Assembly (NCBI GenBank): GCA_001603805.1 | Contig: LUZY01000008.1 | Coordinates: 62,001-126,000 of the forward strand | Length of the DNA stretch: 64,000 bases | Direction of reading: 5' to 3' | From: Deferribacterales bacterium Deferri_01 | GTDB taxonomy: Bacteria > Chrysiogenota > Deferribacteres > Deferribacterales > Geovibrionaceae | In this document: positions 42,403 through 51,265 of the stretch, in pieces | Layout of the letters: each line of letters begins with the position of its first letter | Position numbering within the stretch: position 1 is the first letter of the stretch | Notes under the pieces: model-generated | Told to the model about the DNA's origin: nothing | What the model saw: only the letters and a program-made list of their open reading frames with translations | Database searches by the model: none | Program-made: the position numbers and the translations under genes

Positions 42403-43211
42403 TTCTTTACCTCCTGCAAATCCCCCAGAATATATCTGACAGCGAGATTCGCCTGCATATTTGCAGCCACAGCAACACGGGGAGCCATAAGCCCTTGACC
42501 CGGTTTTGCTTCATTGACAAAATCACCTACTATGGCCATTCTGCCTGCAAAGCGGACACTTATAACTGATGTGTCAGCATATCCGGCGAGTCCGCTTGCG
42601 CCTATTATGAAGCTTTCCCTGCACTTTGCTGCACATTCGCGTATTATCATAGCTTTTGTTTCGGCTTTGTCTATTGCTTCTATTATCACATCGTAATCTT
42701 TAAAAATATCTGCGGTGTTTTCTTCTGTAAGAAAAACGTCTTTATAGGTGTATGAAGCATATGGATTGATGCGCTCAAGACTTACTCTGAGAGCGTCTGT
42801 TTTCTTCATGCCTATCTGATCCACAAAATACTGCTGACGATTGATGTTTGAAGGCTCCACAACATCGTAGTCCACAAGGAGCATATCTCCCACACCCATT
42901 CTGGCGAGGCTCATAGCAATGTTTGACCCGAGACCGCCCAGACCTGCCACGGCGATTCTCGCTTTCTTCATTTTGTCATGAACACCGGGAGTGTGGCGGG
43001 ACACAAGAAGGCTTTCCAGTTCGTCAGCGGGGGGGATTTCACCTTTTTTGATGAGGGATATTTTGTCACCGTTTTTAAGGGGCATGTCAGTTCCGATGAG
43101 ATGCCCGTTCAGAATAACAACATCTGCATCCGCCTTGAAAAAGCTCCTCACTTCAAAGGCTGTTGCGCCTTTTTCCACTGTTCTTTCCTTTTCATTGACA
43201 AATATATTCAT
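42399..43211 (-). CDS. thiF: ThiS adenylyltransferase ThiF with N-terminal ThiS-like domain
   Basis: A 270-residue fusion. Residues about 1-65 form a ThiS/MoaD-like domain (MNIFVNEKERTVEKGATAFEV...NGDKISLIKKG) with no terminal Gly-Gly. The E1-like domain then has the ATP motif GLGGLGSNIAMSLARMGVG, DYDVVEPSNINRQQY and a later Cys/Arg region. It activates ThiS, encoded four bases into its end. AAGGGA before 43211 supports this start. The comEC stop lies just upstream. Confidence 0.88.
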   Translation of the reverse strand: MNIFVNEKERTVEKGATAFEVRSFFKADADVVILNGHLIGTDMPLKNGDKISLIKKGEIPPADELESLLVSRHTPGVHDKMKKARIAVAGLGGLGSNIAMSLARMGVGDMLLVDYDVVEPSNINRQQYFVDQIGMKKTDALRVSLERINPYASYTYKDVFLTEENTADIFKDYDVIIEAIDKAETKAMIIRECAAKCRESFIIGASGLAGYADTSVISVRFAGRMAIVGDFVNEAKPGQGLMAPRVAVAANMQANLAVRYILGDLQEVKK

Positions 43212-44917
43212 CTTTCCCTTATCCACTCCGGTTTATAGTACAGCGGTGCAGAGTCATAAAGCTCCGTAATATTTTCCGCCTCGAATTTGTTTTTATATAC
43301 AAAATAGAATTTATCTGTGTTGATGTTTGATTTTGTTATGGTGTTCGATCTTGTCATATAAATCAAGGGTTTTAAACATTCCGGATTATTCACACATATG
43401 CGGGAGAAACTGCCAGACGGCTCTAAGTTTCTGAAAATAATGTTTTCATTGCCATAGACCTCAATCTCTGCGTAATCGAAATCAGTTACCCCGAAACGGG
43501 CGGCGAAGGGTATGAATGAGTACAGGTAGTTTGATCTCATTCCGGAATAAAATGCTTCGATTCTGTCCCCTTCTTTGTAGATGAAGGCTCTGTATCTTCC
43601 CAGTTCTGGGAAATATAGTCCGTCTTCCATTTTAACAGGGATAAATACAGCGAGAAATACCGCCGCAGAGAGAAGAACATGCTTAGTGCGGGACACAATT
43701 GCCAGAAACAGTGTGAGAAAAATAAACAGGTGCAGACCTATATGCTTTAGAACAAAAAAGACGCCAGTAGCAGATGCCATGAGGTCTGATGTGCATATAT
43801 TCAGTTTCTCCAGCATCACGAGCGGTTCAAGGCTTACCGAAGGGAAAAGAATATACATAAAACCTGCAATAAGCTGAAGATACACCACCGGTACCATGAC
43901 TATTGTGCTGAAAATGCTTGCAGGGTTGAATGTCCCGAAAATGTACATGGAAAGAGGCATGGTGAAAGCCGTTGCTACTATGCCGACTTTGATTGTTCCC
44001 TCCAGCCAGCCTATACCCCTGAACTGCAATGATGTTATGCCGTAAACCGCAGTGAATGAAAGAAGAAATGATATGTTGCCCAGAAGTGAAGGAGCAATAA
44101 GAATGAAAAATCCCCAGAGAAAAAGCACAAGCTTGCGCAGATCCGTCCGGCAGTCCAGCATCCATGCTGTCATAGCGGTTATTGCTGTGACTGCAGCCCT
44201 CATCACCGTGACTTTGAATCCCGCCAGAGGAACAAACGCAGCCAGAGCAAAGCAGGCTGCAAGCATACGCACTTTCCACGGCAGAAAAAACAGCAGACTG
44301 AAGCATATGAGTGTGATAACGCCCACATGGGTTCCCGATACCGCAAGGAGATGGCTTAAGCCTGTCAGCAGATATACATCCTGCACCCTTCCGTCAAGGT
44401 AGGATTTATCCCCAAGGAGGAGTGCCTGAACTATTCTGAGTCTGCCTGCTGAGTGCTGATACATTCTGTCGGAGAGGTTTTGTCTTTTTTCCAGAATCCA
44501 CGAAACAAAAGGAATTTCTGTGCGGAAATATACTTTATCCAGAACCAGATAGCCCGGTGCAAGCCTGCCTGTGCGCCCTCTGTAGGGGACTTTGGTGTAA
44601 CTGCCTATTACAGCCTCTCCTGCTTTGAGGGCGTATGTGTTATCGGCAAGAACTGTCCCTCTGGTTGTTTCATATGTGGTTCGTTCGCTGCCGGGGTTTT
44701 TCTCTGCTGTTACAAGGGCAGTGAAATGAATGAACAGTGTAAGGGAAATGATAAGCAGACTCATAACGGCAAGCATACGCCGTGAAAGAAAAAATGCTAA
44801 AACCACTAATGCGGCGGCAATTTGGGCGTAAATATAACCTGCTGTCAGAACAGCGGAAATAACTGACATAAAAAAGAAGGCTTCAATCTTGTGCCTGCGG
44901 ACTATATGTAGTAGCAT
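43208..44917 (-). CDS. comEC: ComEC/Rec2-family DNA uptake channel
   Basis: A 569-residue polytopic membrane protein with about ten helices. The competence domain is marked by GLSHLLAVSGTHVGVITLICFSLLFFLPW (around residue 190) and LLGDKSYLDG. Typical ComEC carries a C-terminal metallo-beta-lactamase-like domain; here the last 150 residues show no HxHxDH motif, so the protein is a shorter form. It overlaps thiF by four bases. It would move single-stranded DNA across the inner membrane during transformation. Confidence 0.85.
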   Translation of the reverse strand: MLLHIVRRHKIEAFFFMSVISAVLTAGYIYAQIAAALVVLAFFLSRRMLAVMSLLIISLTLFIHFTALVTAEKNPGSERTTYETTRGTVLADNTYALKAGEAVIGSYTKVPYRGRTGRLAPGYLVLDKVYFRTEIPFVSWILEKRQNLSDRMYQHSAGRLRIVQALLLGDKSYLDGRVQDVYLLTGLSHLLAVSGTHVGVITLICFSLLFFLPWKVRMLAACFALAAFVPLAGFKVTVMRAAVTAITAMTAWMLDCRTDLRKLVLFLWGFFILIAPSLLGNISFLLSFTAVYGITSLQFRGIGWLEGTIKVGIVATAFTMPLSMYIFGTFNPASIFSTIVMVPVVYLQLIAGFMYILFPSVSLEPLVMLEKLNICTSDLMASATGVFFVLKHIGLHLFIFLTLFLAIVSRTKHVLLSAAVFLAVFIPVKMEDGLYFPELGRYRAFIYKEGDRIEAFYSGMRSNYLYSFIPFAARFGVTDFDYAEIEVYGNENIIFRNLEPSGSFSRICVNNPECLKPLIYMTRSNTITKSNINTDKFYFVYKNKFEAENITELYDSAPLYYKPEWIRER

Positions 44918-44987
44918 AGGTGATTATCACTGAATTATTGCAAGCAAAGCAAGAAAGTTTTCAAACCATCAGGACGGTATCATCAAA

Positions 44988-47900
44988 ATGGCAAACGAAT
45001 TTGTTCACCTTCATTTACATACACAGTATTCACTTCTGGACGGAGCGATAAAAATCGCCGATCTTATGGATAAGCTCAAGGATCATGGCAGTAAGTCCGC
45101 CGCCATAACCGACCACGGAACAATGTACGGCATTGTGGATTTCTACAAGAAAGCTAAAGCTGCGGATCTCAAACCGATTCTGGGGTGCGAGGTTTATGTC
45201 GCCCCGGATGACAGGTTTAACAAAAACTATGAAAAAGGCGAGGACAAAAACCACCACTTTATCCTGCTGGCAAAGGACGATAAAGGACTTGCCAACCTGC
45301 GTATTCTCGCCTCTAAGGCACAGCTTGAGGGCTTTCACTACAAACCAAGGATAGATAAGGAACTGCTGGCACAGTATTCCGAAGGGCTTATCGGTCTTTC
45401 TGCCTGCCTCGCCGGCGAGATCCCCAGAGCAATAATGCGCAACGATCTGCCCCATGCGGTCCGCACGGCTGATCTTTACAGGGAGATTCTCGGAAAAGAA
45501 AACTTTTTCCTTGAGATACAGGATAACGGACTTGCGGAACAGGTGCAGGTAAACAGGCAGCTTATGAAGATGTCCAAGGATATGGGCATTCCCCTTGTTG
45601 CTACGAATGACTGCCATTACCTTGAAAAAGGCGATCACCTCTCCCATGAGGTGCTTATGTGCATCCAGACCCAGTCCGTACTAAGCTCACCGAACAGGAT
45701 GGAAATTCACACGGATCAGCTCTGGGTCAAGTCGCCGGAGGAGATGTGGGCTTCATTCAGGGATGTGCCGGAGGCTCTTACTAATACCCTTGAGATAGCC
45801 GAACGATGCAACACATCAATAGAATTCGGAAATCTTCACCTGCCGGAGTATGATGTACCGGAAGGTTTCACAATCAATTCATACCTTGAACATCTTTCCC
45901 GTGAGGGGCTGAAAAGAAAACTTGCCCATATTCCGGAGGATATGCACAAGGAGTATTACGACAGGCTTCTGATGGAGCTTAAAATTATCGTGATGAAGGG
46001 CTTTGCCGGCTACTTTCTCATAGTTTGGGACTTCATCAACTACGCTCATACACAGAAAATTCCCGTGGGACCCGGAAGGGGATCCGGTGCGGGTTCACTT
46101 GTGGCTTACTGCCTCGGTATTACAGATATAGACCCCATCCGCTTTAATCTGCTCTTTGAGCGTTTCCTTAACCCGGAAAGGGAGTCCATGCCTGACTTTG
46201 ATATAGACTTCTGCGTAAACGGAAGGGAAGAAGTGATCAAGTACGTCCGCCGCAGATACGGTGATGACAGAGTGGCGCAGATTGTAACCTTCGGTCAGCT
46301 TCTGGGCAGGGGCTCGGTGCGTGACGTGGGCAGGGTACTTGAAGTACCCCTCAAAGATGTTGATAAACTTGCCAAAACCATACCCGAATCACCGGGTATG
46401 ACTATAAACAAGGCACTTAAGACAGACAGTGACCTTGAGGCGGCATTCGCCGAAGTGGAAAAAGGCACGGAGATCCTCCGTCACGCCCGGAAGCTTGAAG
46501 GGCTGCTGAGAAACTCAGGCATGCACGCCGCCGGAATTGTTATAGGCGATAAACCCCTTGATGTATATGTTCCCCTCTGCAAAGGGCAGAATGATGAAGT
46601 TGTCACCCAGTTTGAGAAGGATACGCTGGAGCAGGTAGGGCTTGTTAAGTTCGACTTCCTCGGGCTGAAAAACCTTACGATCATTGACACTGCGGTGAAG
46701 AATATCAAGGCTGTTCATGGCTTTGAGCTTGATATGCAGAAACTTGATCTGGAAGATCAGAAGACTTATGACATGCTCTCCGCAGGGGATACCACAGGTG
46801 TTTTCCAGCTTGAAAGTGAGGGCATGAAAAACCTTCTTAAAAAACTCCGCCCTGAATGTATTGAGGATGTTATCGCCCTTGTGGCTCTTTACCGTCCGGG
46901 TCCCATCGGCAGCGGGATGCTTGACTCTTTTGTTAAGAGGAAGCACGGAGAGGAAGTGATAGACTATCCCCTTCAGGAACTTGTGCCCATATTGAGTGAG
47001 ACATACGGCATTATCGTTTATCAGGAACAGGTAATGCAGATCGCCCAGATAGTTGGCGGCTACTCCCTTGGTAATGCGGATATTCTCCGCCGTGCAATGG
47101 GTAAAAAGAAAGCATCTTTGATGGAGGAGCATAAGAACATCTTCATCAACGGCGATGAGAAAATGGGCGTTGAGGGAGCAATACATAAGGGGTTCAGCAA
47201 AGACAAAGCAGAAGAGCTTTTCAACCTTATGGAAAAGTTCGCTGATTACGGCTTTAACAAGAGCCACTCCGCAGCTTATGCTATTGTCGCTTACCAAACT
47301 GCGTGGCTCAAGGCAAATTACCCTGTGGAGTATATGGCTGCTCTGCTCTCCTGCGAGCTTGATAAGGGTGAAAAGGTAGTAACTTTCAAGGAAGAGACGG
47401 AGAAGATGGGAATCCTTGTTCTCCCGCCTGATATAAACGAAAGTGAGAAAGACTTCAGCATAAAAAACGGCAACATCCGTTTCGGAATGGGCGCCATAAA
47501 AAACGTGGGGTTCGGTGCTATAGATTCTATCGTTCAGCACAGGCTGGAGAGCCCTTATACATCAATTTACGACCTTTGCGAGCGCATCGATCTCCGCCTT
47601 GCCAATAAAAAAGTTCTGGAATCCCTCATAAAAGCAGGTGCTATGGACTGCTTCGGCAAAAACCGCAGGCAGCACCTTCAGGTTCTTGAACAGGCTCTAG
47701 AACAGGGGCAGCGAAAACAGAAAATGAAGGAACAGGGCATAATGTCCATAGAAGACTTCCTTAACGGTGACGATGATGAAGACGGCGGAAACGATGAATA
47801 CTACCCCGATGTTGAAGAGATACCGGAAAACGAGCTTCTTGTTTTTGAGAAAGAGGTTCTCGGCTTCTATGTTACCAACCATCCCCTTGCACGTTACAGC

Positions 47901-48536
47901 TCCGTGCTTGACACTTTTACTGTTTCATCAAAAGAACTGGCGGAAAAAGATGATGACACATTTGCAATAGCCGGCGGTATGGTTAAAACCGTTAAGCACC
48001 ATATTACCAAAGCCAAACAGGAAAAAATGGCGTTTATTACTCTTGAGGATATGCAAGGCGAAGTGGACGTTCTGGTGTTTCCTAAGATATATCAGGAGAA
48101 TATCCGTTATCTGGAAGAGGACAGAATCATTGTAATAAAAGGCAGGGTCAGCCGCAAGGACGACCGTGTTAGTTTCAAAGCGGAGGAGATATTCGACGCT
48201 GATGAGACAGTGGAAAAGCTCACTGAAACTGTTGTTATAAAGCTGAACGCTGTTGCCTTCTCGGAGGAGAGGATGCAGAAACTCCGTCAGCTTCTTGCCG
48301 CTCATCAGGGAGAGGTCGCTGTTATGTTTGAAGTGGAAATGCCCTCCAGATTCAAAGTGAGAATGACTGTGGGCGCTGATTATAAGGTTAAGCCTAGCTT
48401 CACTCTTTTTAAAGAGATTGAGGATATTTTCGGTGAAAAACGCTTTGACGTAAAAGTCAAAACAGAAGAGCTTCAGGATAACGGAAACGGGCGTAATAAC
48501 TGGCGTAAGAAGCAGTATGCGGGGGGAGCGGCATGA
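44988..48536 (+). CDS. dnaE: DNA polymerase III alpha subunit
   Basis: A 1182-residue replicative polymerase. The N-terminal PHP domain shows FVHLHLHTQYSLLDGAI and ITDHGTMYG. The polymerase core has the catalytic PDFDIDFC motif near residue 405 and GPGRGSGAGSL just before. A helix-hairpin-helix region and a C-terminal OB fold (around residue 970-1060, GGMVKTVKHHITKAKQEKMAFITLED) follow. An acidic run near 925 (NGDDDEDGGNDE) is unusual but probably a linker. Its stop overlaps thiD by four bases. Confidence 0.97.
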   Translation: MANEFVHLHLHTQYSLLDGAIKIADLMDKLKDHGSKSAAITDHGTMYGIVDFYKKAKAADLKPILGCEVYVAPDDRFNKNYEKGEDKNHHFILLAKDDKGLANLRILASKAQLEGFHYKPRIDKELLAQYSEGLIGLSACLAGEIPRAIMRNDLPHAVRTADLYREILGKENFFLEIQDNGLAEQVQVNRQLMKMSKDMGIPLVATNDCHYLEKGDHLSHEVLMCIQTQSVLSSPNRMEIHTDQLWVKSPEEMWASFRDVPEALTNTLEIAERCNTSIEFGNLHLPEYDVPEGFTINSYLEHLSREGLKRKLAHIPEDMHKEYYDRLLMELKIIVMKGFAGYFLIVWDFINYAHTQKIPVGPGRGSGAGSLVAYCLGITDIDPIRFNLLFERFLNPERESMPDFDIDFCVNGREEVIKYVRRRYGDDRVAQIVTFGQLLGRGSVRDVGRVLEVPLKDVDKLAKTIPESPGMTINKALKTDSDLEAAFAEVEKGTEILRHARKLEGLLRNSGMHAAGIVIGDKPLDVYVPLCKGQNDEVVTQFEKDTLEQVGLVKFDFLGLKNLTIIDTAVKNIKAVHGFELDMQKLDLEDQKTYDMLSAGDTTGVFQLESEGMKNLLKKLRPECIEDVIALVALYRPGPIGSGMLDSFVKRKHGEEVIDYPLQELVPILSETYGIIVYQEQVMQIAQIVGGYSLGNADILRRAMGKKKASLMEEHKNIFINGDEKMGVEGAIHKGFSKDKAEELFNLMEKFADYGFNKSHSAAYAIVAYQTAWLKANYPVEYMAALLSCELDKGEKVVTFKEETEKMGILVLPPDINESEKDFSIKNGNIRFGMGAIKNVGFGAIDSIVQHRLESPYTSIYDLCERIDLRLANKKVLESLIKAGAMDCFGKNRRQHLQVLEQALEQGQRKQKMKEQGIMSIEDFLNGDDDEDGGNDEYYPDVEEIPENELLVFEKEVLGFYVTNHPLARYSSVLDTFTVSSKELAEKDDDTFAIAGGMVKTVKHHITKAKQEKMAFITLEDMQGEVDVLVFPKIYQENIRYLEEDRIIVIKGRVSRKDDRVSFKAEEIFDADETVEKLTETVVIKLNAVAFSEERMQKLRQLLAAHQGEVAVMFEVEMPSRFKVRMTVGADYKVKPSFTLFKEIEDIFGEKRFDVKVKTEELQDNGNGRNNWRKKQYAGGAA

Positions 48537-49312
48537 AAAAAGCACTCACAATAGCAGGAAGCGATTCCGGAGGCGGAGCGGGTATTCAGGCTGATATAAA
48601 ATCTTTCAGTGCCAACGGAGTTTTCGGCATGAGCGTAATCACCGCCATCACTGCCCAGAACACCTTTGGTGTTACGGATGTCTTTGATCTGCCCCTGAGT
48701 ATAATAAATGCCCAGATAGATGCTATATTCACTGATATGGGTGCTGATGCTGTGAAAACAGGTATGCTTTCATCACCGGAGATAGTCTTAACAGTCGCTG
48801 ATGCCGTAAAAAAATATGGTGTGAAAAAGCTTGTGGTTGACCCTGTTATGGTTGCAAAAGGCGGAAGCCAGCTTTTAAGAGAAGAGGCTGTGGAGACTGT
48901 AAAAACGCATCTGATCCCGCTGGCATTTGTTATTACGCCCAACATTCCCGAAGCTGAAGTGCTTCTGGGACACAAGATAGACTGCTTTGAAGAGGCGGCA
49001 AAGGAGCTTTTCGCCCTCGGCTGCTCAAATGTTATACTGAAAGGCGGTCACGGAACAGGTGAACAGAGCAGAGATCTCCTGTATGACGGAAAGGAGTTTA
49101 TCTATCTGGACGCACCAAGAGTAATCACTCGGAATACCCACGGCACAGGCTGTACATTCGCCTCAGCGGTGGCAGCGTGGCTCGCCAAAGGCTATGAGAT
49201 AACCGAGGCATCCTTCGAGGCGAAACGCTATATCACCGAAGCTATACGCCATGCAGATTCGATGCATATCGGCGGCGGGCAGGGTCCGGTTAATCACTTT
49301 TTTCATTATTGA
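48533..49312 (+). CDS. thiD: hydroxymethylpyrimidine/phosphomethylpyrimidine kinase
   Basis: A 259-residue ribokinase-like enzyme that phosphorylates HMP to HMP-PP in thiamine synthesis. It begins with ALTIAGSDSGGGAGIQADIKSFSANG, has DPVMVAKGG near residue 103 and ends with the anion-hole motif NTHGTGCTFASAVAAWLAKG. It is translationally coupled to dnaE (4-base overlap), an odd pairing. The ThiE/TenI-like protein at 9192 could use its product. Confidence 0.95.
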   Translation: MKKALTIAGSDSGGGAGIQADIKSFSANGVFGMSVITAITAQNTFGVTDVFDLPLSIINAQIDAIFTDMGADAVKTGMLSSPEIVLTVADAVKKYGVKKLVVDPVMVAKGGSQLLREEAVETVKTHLIPLAFVITPNIPEAEVLLGHKIDCFEEAAKELFALGCSNVILKGGHGTGEQSRDLLYDGKEFIYLDAPRVITRNTHGTGCTFASAVAAWLAKGYEITEASFEAKRYITEAIRHADSMHIGGGQGPVNHFFHY

Positions 49313-49377
49313 AGAGGCAGGGCTGCCTAATATGCTCAAGGCAGCCTGAAGCATCTTCAGGGCTCATTAGTCGTCTG

Positions 49378-49605
49378 TCAGTTTTTCTTCATGCTCACTG
49401 ACATTTCCAGAAAATCACCGGCAGAGAGGAACATTTCATTGCTTACTGTCTGCACAGGTGTTTCCCTGTCGATCTCTTCGGCAAGCTCATCGGACATTCT
49501 GTTTCTTTCCGCTATGTACTCGCCAAATGAGCCAAAATCCGTTTTGGCAGTCATTTTTAAGGCTTCGGTTAGATAAAACTCAAAGCCCGTTCCTGTAACT
49601 TTCAT
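49378..49605 (-). CDS. small hypothetical protein
   Basis: A 75-residue soluble, acidic protein with two predicted helices (about 13-50). No family is recognised. AAGGATG upstream of the ATG at 49605 supports a real start. It is alone between thiD (convergent) and the transaldolase terminator. The GGCTGCCT / AGGCAGCC stem at 49321-49346 lies between the two 3' ends. Confidence 0.45.
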   Translation of the reverse strand: MKVTGTGFEFYLTEALKMTAKTDFGSFGEYIAERNRMSDELAEEIDRETPVQTVSNEMFLSAGDFLEMSVSMKKN

Positions 49606-49674
49606 AATGCACATCCTTGTGCCCTACTAATCGTCAGGTTACGGGAAACTTTAGGTATTACTGAAAAAGGTCAT

Positions 49675-49702
49675 AAAAAAAGCCGCCTTTCAAAGGCGGC
49701 TT
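49675..49702 (-). terminator. terminator of the rpmH-to-transaldolase series
   Basis: The stem AAGCCGCCTTT / AAAGGCGGCTT is followed in minus direction by a T run, 11 bases past the transaldolase stop. Confidence 0.9.
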
Positions 49703-49712
49703 GGGTTGTTTG

Positions 49713-50360
49713 TTACTGCTGTGTTTTTTTCCAGTCGGAAAGAAATTTTTCGATGCCGATGTCAGTCAGTGGATGTTTAAACATCTGCATAAGCACGCCG
49801 TAGGGGATTGTGGCTATGTCGATTCCCATGAGGGCGCAGTCAAGAACGTGAGTAGTTGTTCTTATGCTCGCAGCAATTATTTCCGTGTCATAATCATATG
49901 CGGAAACAATATCCTGACACTGCTGAACAACTTCAAGCCCGTCATGCCCTATATCGTCAAGCCTGCCAGCGAAGGGGCTTATGTAGGCTGCACCTGCTTT
50001 TGCTGCAAGGAGAGCCTGATTGGGGGAGAAAACCAGCGTGACGTTTACGTTTATACCGTCTGCTGCGAGTATGCTTGTAGCCTTTACACCGTCTCTGGTG
50101 AAGGGGATTTTAACCACAACATGATTATTGAGCTTGGCAAGTTCCCTGCCTTCCTTAACCATGTTTTCCCAGTCAAGGGCGATAACTTCCGCACTTACGG
50201 GACCGTTAACGATTCCGCATATCTCTTTTATAACTTCTTTAAAATCGCAGCCCTGCTCTTTTGCAATGAGCGAGGGGTTTGTGGTAACACCGTCAATTAT
50301 GCCGATGTCAACTGCGTCTTTAATCTCTTTTATATTTGCCGTATCAAGGAAAATTTTCAT
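49713..50360 (-). CDS. tal: transaldolase / fructose-6-phosphate aldolase family
   Basis: A 215-residue TIM-barrel aldolase of the short (Fsa/TalC) class. Motifs are LDTANIKEI near the start, [12 protein letters not shown], the Schiff-base lysine in [11 protein letters not shown] (about residue 85) and [12 protein letters not shown]. Members are transaldolases of the pentose phosphate pathway or fructose-6-phosphate aldolases; sequence alone does not decide. It overlaps the YHS-like gene by four bases. Confidence 0.9.
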   Translation of the reverse strand: MKIFLDTANIKEIKDAVDIGIIDGVTTNPSLIAKEQGCDFKEVIKEICGIVNGPVSAEVIALDWENMVKEGRELAKLNNHVVVKIPFTRDGVKATSILAADGINVNVTLVFSPNQALLAAKAGAAYISPFAGRLDDIGHDGLEVVQQCQDIVSAYDYDTEIIAASIRTTTHVLDCALMGIDIATIPYGVLMQMFKHPLTDIGIEKFLSDWKKTQQ

Positions 50361-50605
50361 TCTTCACCCTTCTTGTCAGCGATAAATTTGTCCATATTCG
50401 CCTTAGTGGCGAAGTAGTACATCTTATCGTAGTATTTCACCTTGAACTGAGTGTCCTTATCTATGTAGAGTCCGCTCACCGGATCCTGCACAAGTTCCAC
50501 TGCCTGTTCTTCGGTCTTGCCTTTTACCTCTTTTTTAGCCCTTCCAGTGAAGAGCTTGTAAGTTGCGAATAAAATGAGTGCAAGCACTAAGTATTTAATT
50601 ATCAT
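50357..50605 (-). CDS. small membrane-anchored YHS-like protein
   Basis: An 82-residue protein with one N-terminal membrane helix (about 2-16) and a YHS/TRASH-like segment ([36 protein letters not shown]). Unlike many YHS domains it has no cysteine, so metal binding by the usual mode is unlikely. It overlaps jag by 11 bases and tal by four. Conserved next to the jag-yidC cluster here, but its role is unknown. Confidence 0.65.
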   Translation of the reverse strand: MIIKYLVLALILFATYKLFTGRAKKEVKGKTEEQAVELVQDPVSGLYIDKDTQFKVKYYDKMYYFATKANMDKFIADKKGEE

Positions 50606-51257
50606 TCTGCCTTGGGGGTCTCCTGCGTACCCTGTTCTCAGGTATTATGAGAATTTCTTTTACGTTTCCTTCGCCTTTGCTTTTTGTGGTAATGCCCGCA
50701 ACTTCTTTCAGGCTCAGATGGATTTCTTTTCTTATCATGGTCACCATAGGAGGAAGTTTAACGGTTTTACCAGTCTTCACAGCATTTTTGGCGAGCCTTA
50801 CCGCTTTTTCCTTGAACTGCTTAACGGTTCTGAGGCGGTAATCTTCCACATCGATGACAACGCTGGTGTCGCTTCTGTCATCAGATTTAAGCATTTTATC
50901 CAGTATATACTGGAAAGAGTCAAGTGTCTGCGCTGTTTTTCCTATGAGAAGGCTGGAGTCCTCTGACTTAACGTTGAGAATTATATCTCCGCCCTGTTCT
51001 TTTACTTCAATGCTGAAGTCGCTGAAACCTGCTTTTTCAAGGAGTTCTGAAAGAATAAGCTTTGCCTTTCTTTTCAGGAACTCGCCATCATCAAATTTGA
51101 CTTTTATGAGGGCAGGTTTGCTGCCTATTCCGAGGAAGCCTTTGGAACCCTGCGCTATAACTTCGTGTTCCACGAAGTCTTTGGAGATTCCCTTTTCGGT
51201 AAGGAATTTTTCCAGAGCCTCGTCCGCAGTTCTTCCTTCTATTTCAAAATATCTCAT
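50595..51257 (-). CDS. jag: RNA-binding protein Jag/KhpB (SpoIIIJ-associated)
   Basis: A 220-residue protein with the Jag N-terminal domain (about 1-55, EHEVIAQGSKGFLGIGSKPALIKV), a KH domain (about 90-145, SLLIGKTAQTLDSFQYIL) and a C-terminal R3H-like domain. It binds RNA and is linked to cell envelope processes. It follows yidC by eight bases, the classical arrangement of the rpmH-rnpA-yidD-yidC-jag cluster. Confidence 0.88.
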   Translation of the reverse strand: MRYFEIEGRTADEALEKFLTEKGISKDFVEHEVIAQGSKGFLGIGSKPALIKVKFDDGEFLKRKAKLILSELLEKAGFSDFSIEVKEQGGDIILNVKSEDSSLLIGKTAQTLDSFQYILDKMLKSDDRSDTSVVIDVEDYRLRTVKQFKEKAVRLAKNAVKTGKTVKLPPMVTMIRKEIHLSLKEVAGITTKSKGEGNVKEILIIPENRVRRRPPRQNDN

Positions 51258-51265
51258 TAATTACC

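Noticed and set aside
46515-47540. Long antisense frame within dnaE
   Set aside because: It mirrors dnaE codon structure, has no ribosome-binding site or family features, and lies wholly inside a conserved gene.
42199-49312. TPP riboswitch near the thi genes
   Set aside because: thiS/thiF and thiD start inside or directly against preceding genes, leaving no leader long enough, and no THI-box-like sequence was recognised.
49315-49346. Overlapping GGCTGCCT/AGGCAGCC stems after thiD as a terminator
   Set aside because: The stem is good but no T run follows on either strand, so it is only mentioned, not called.
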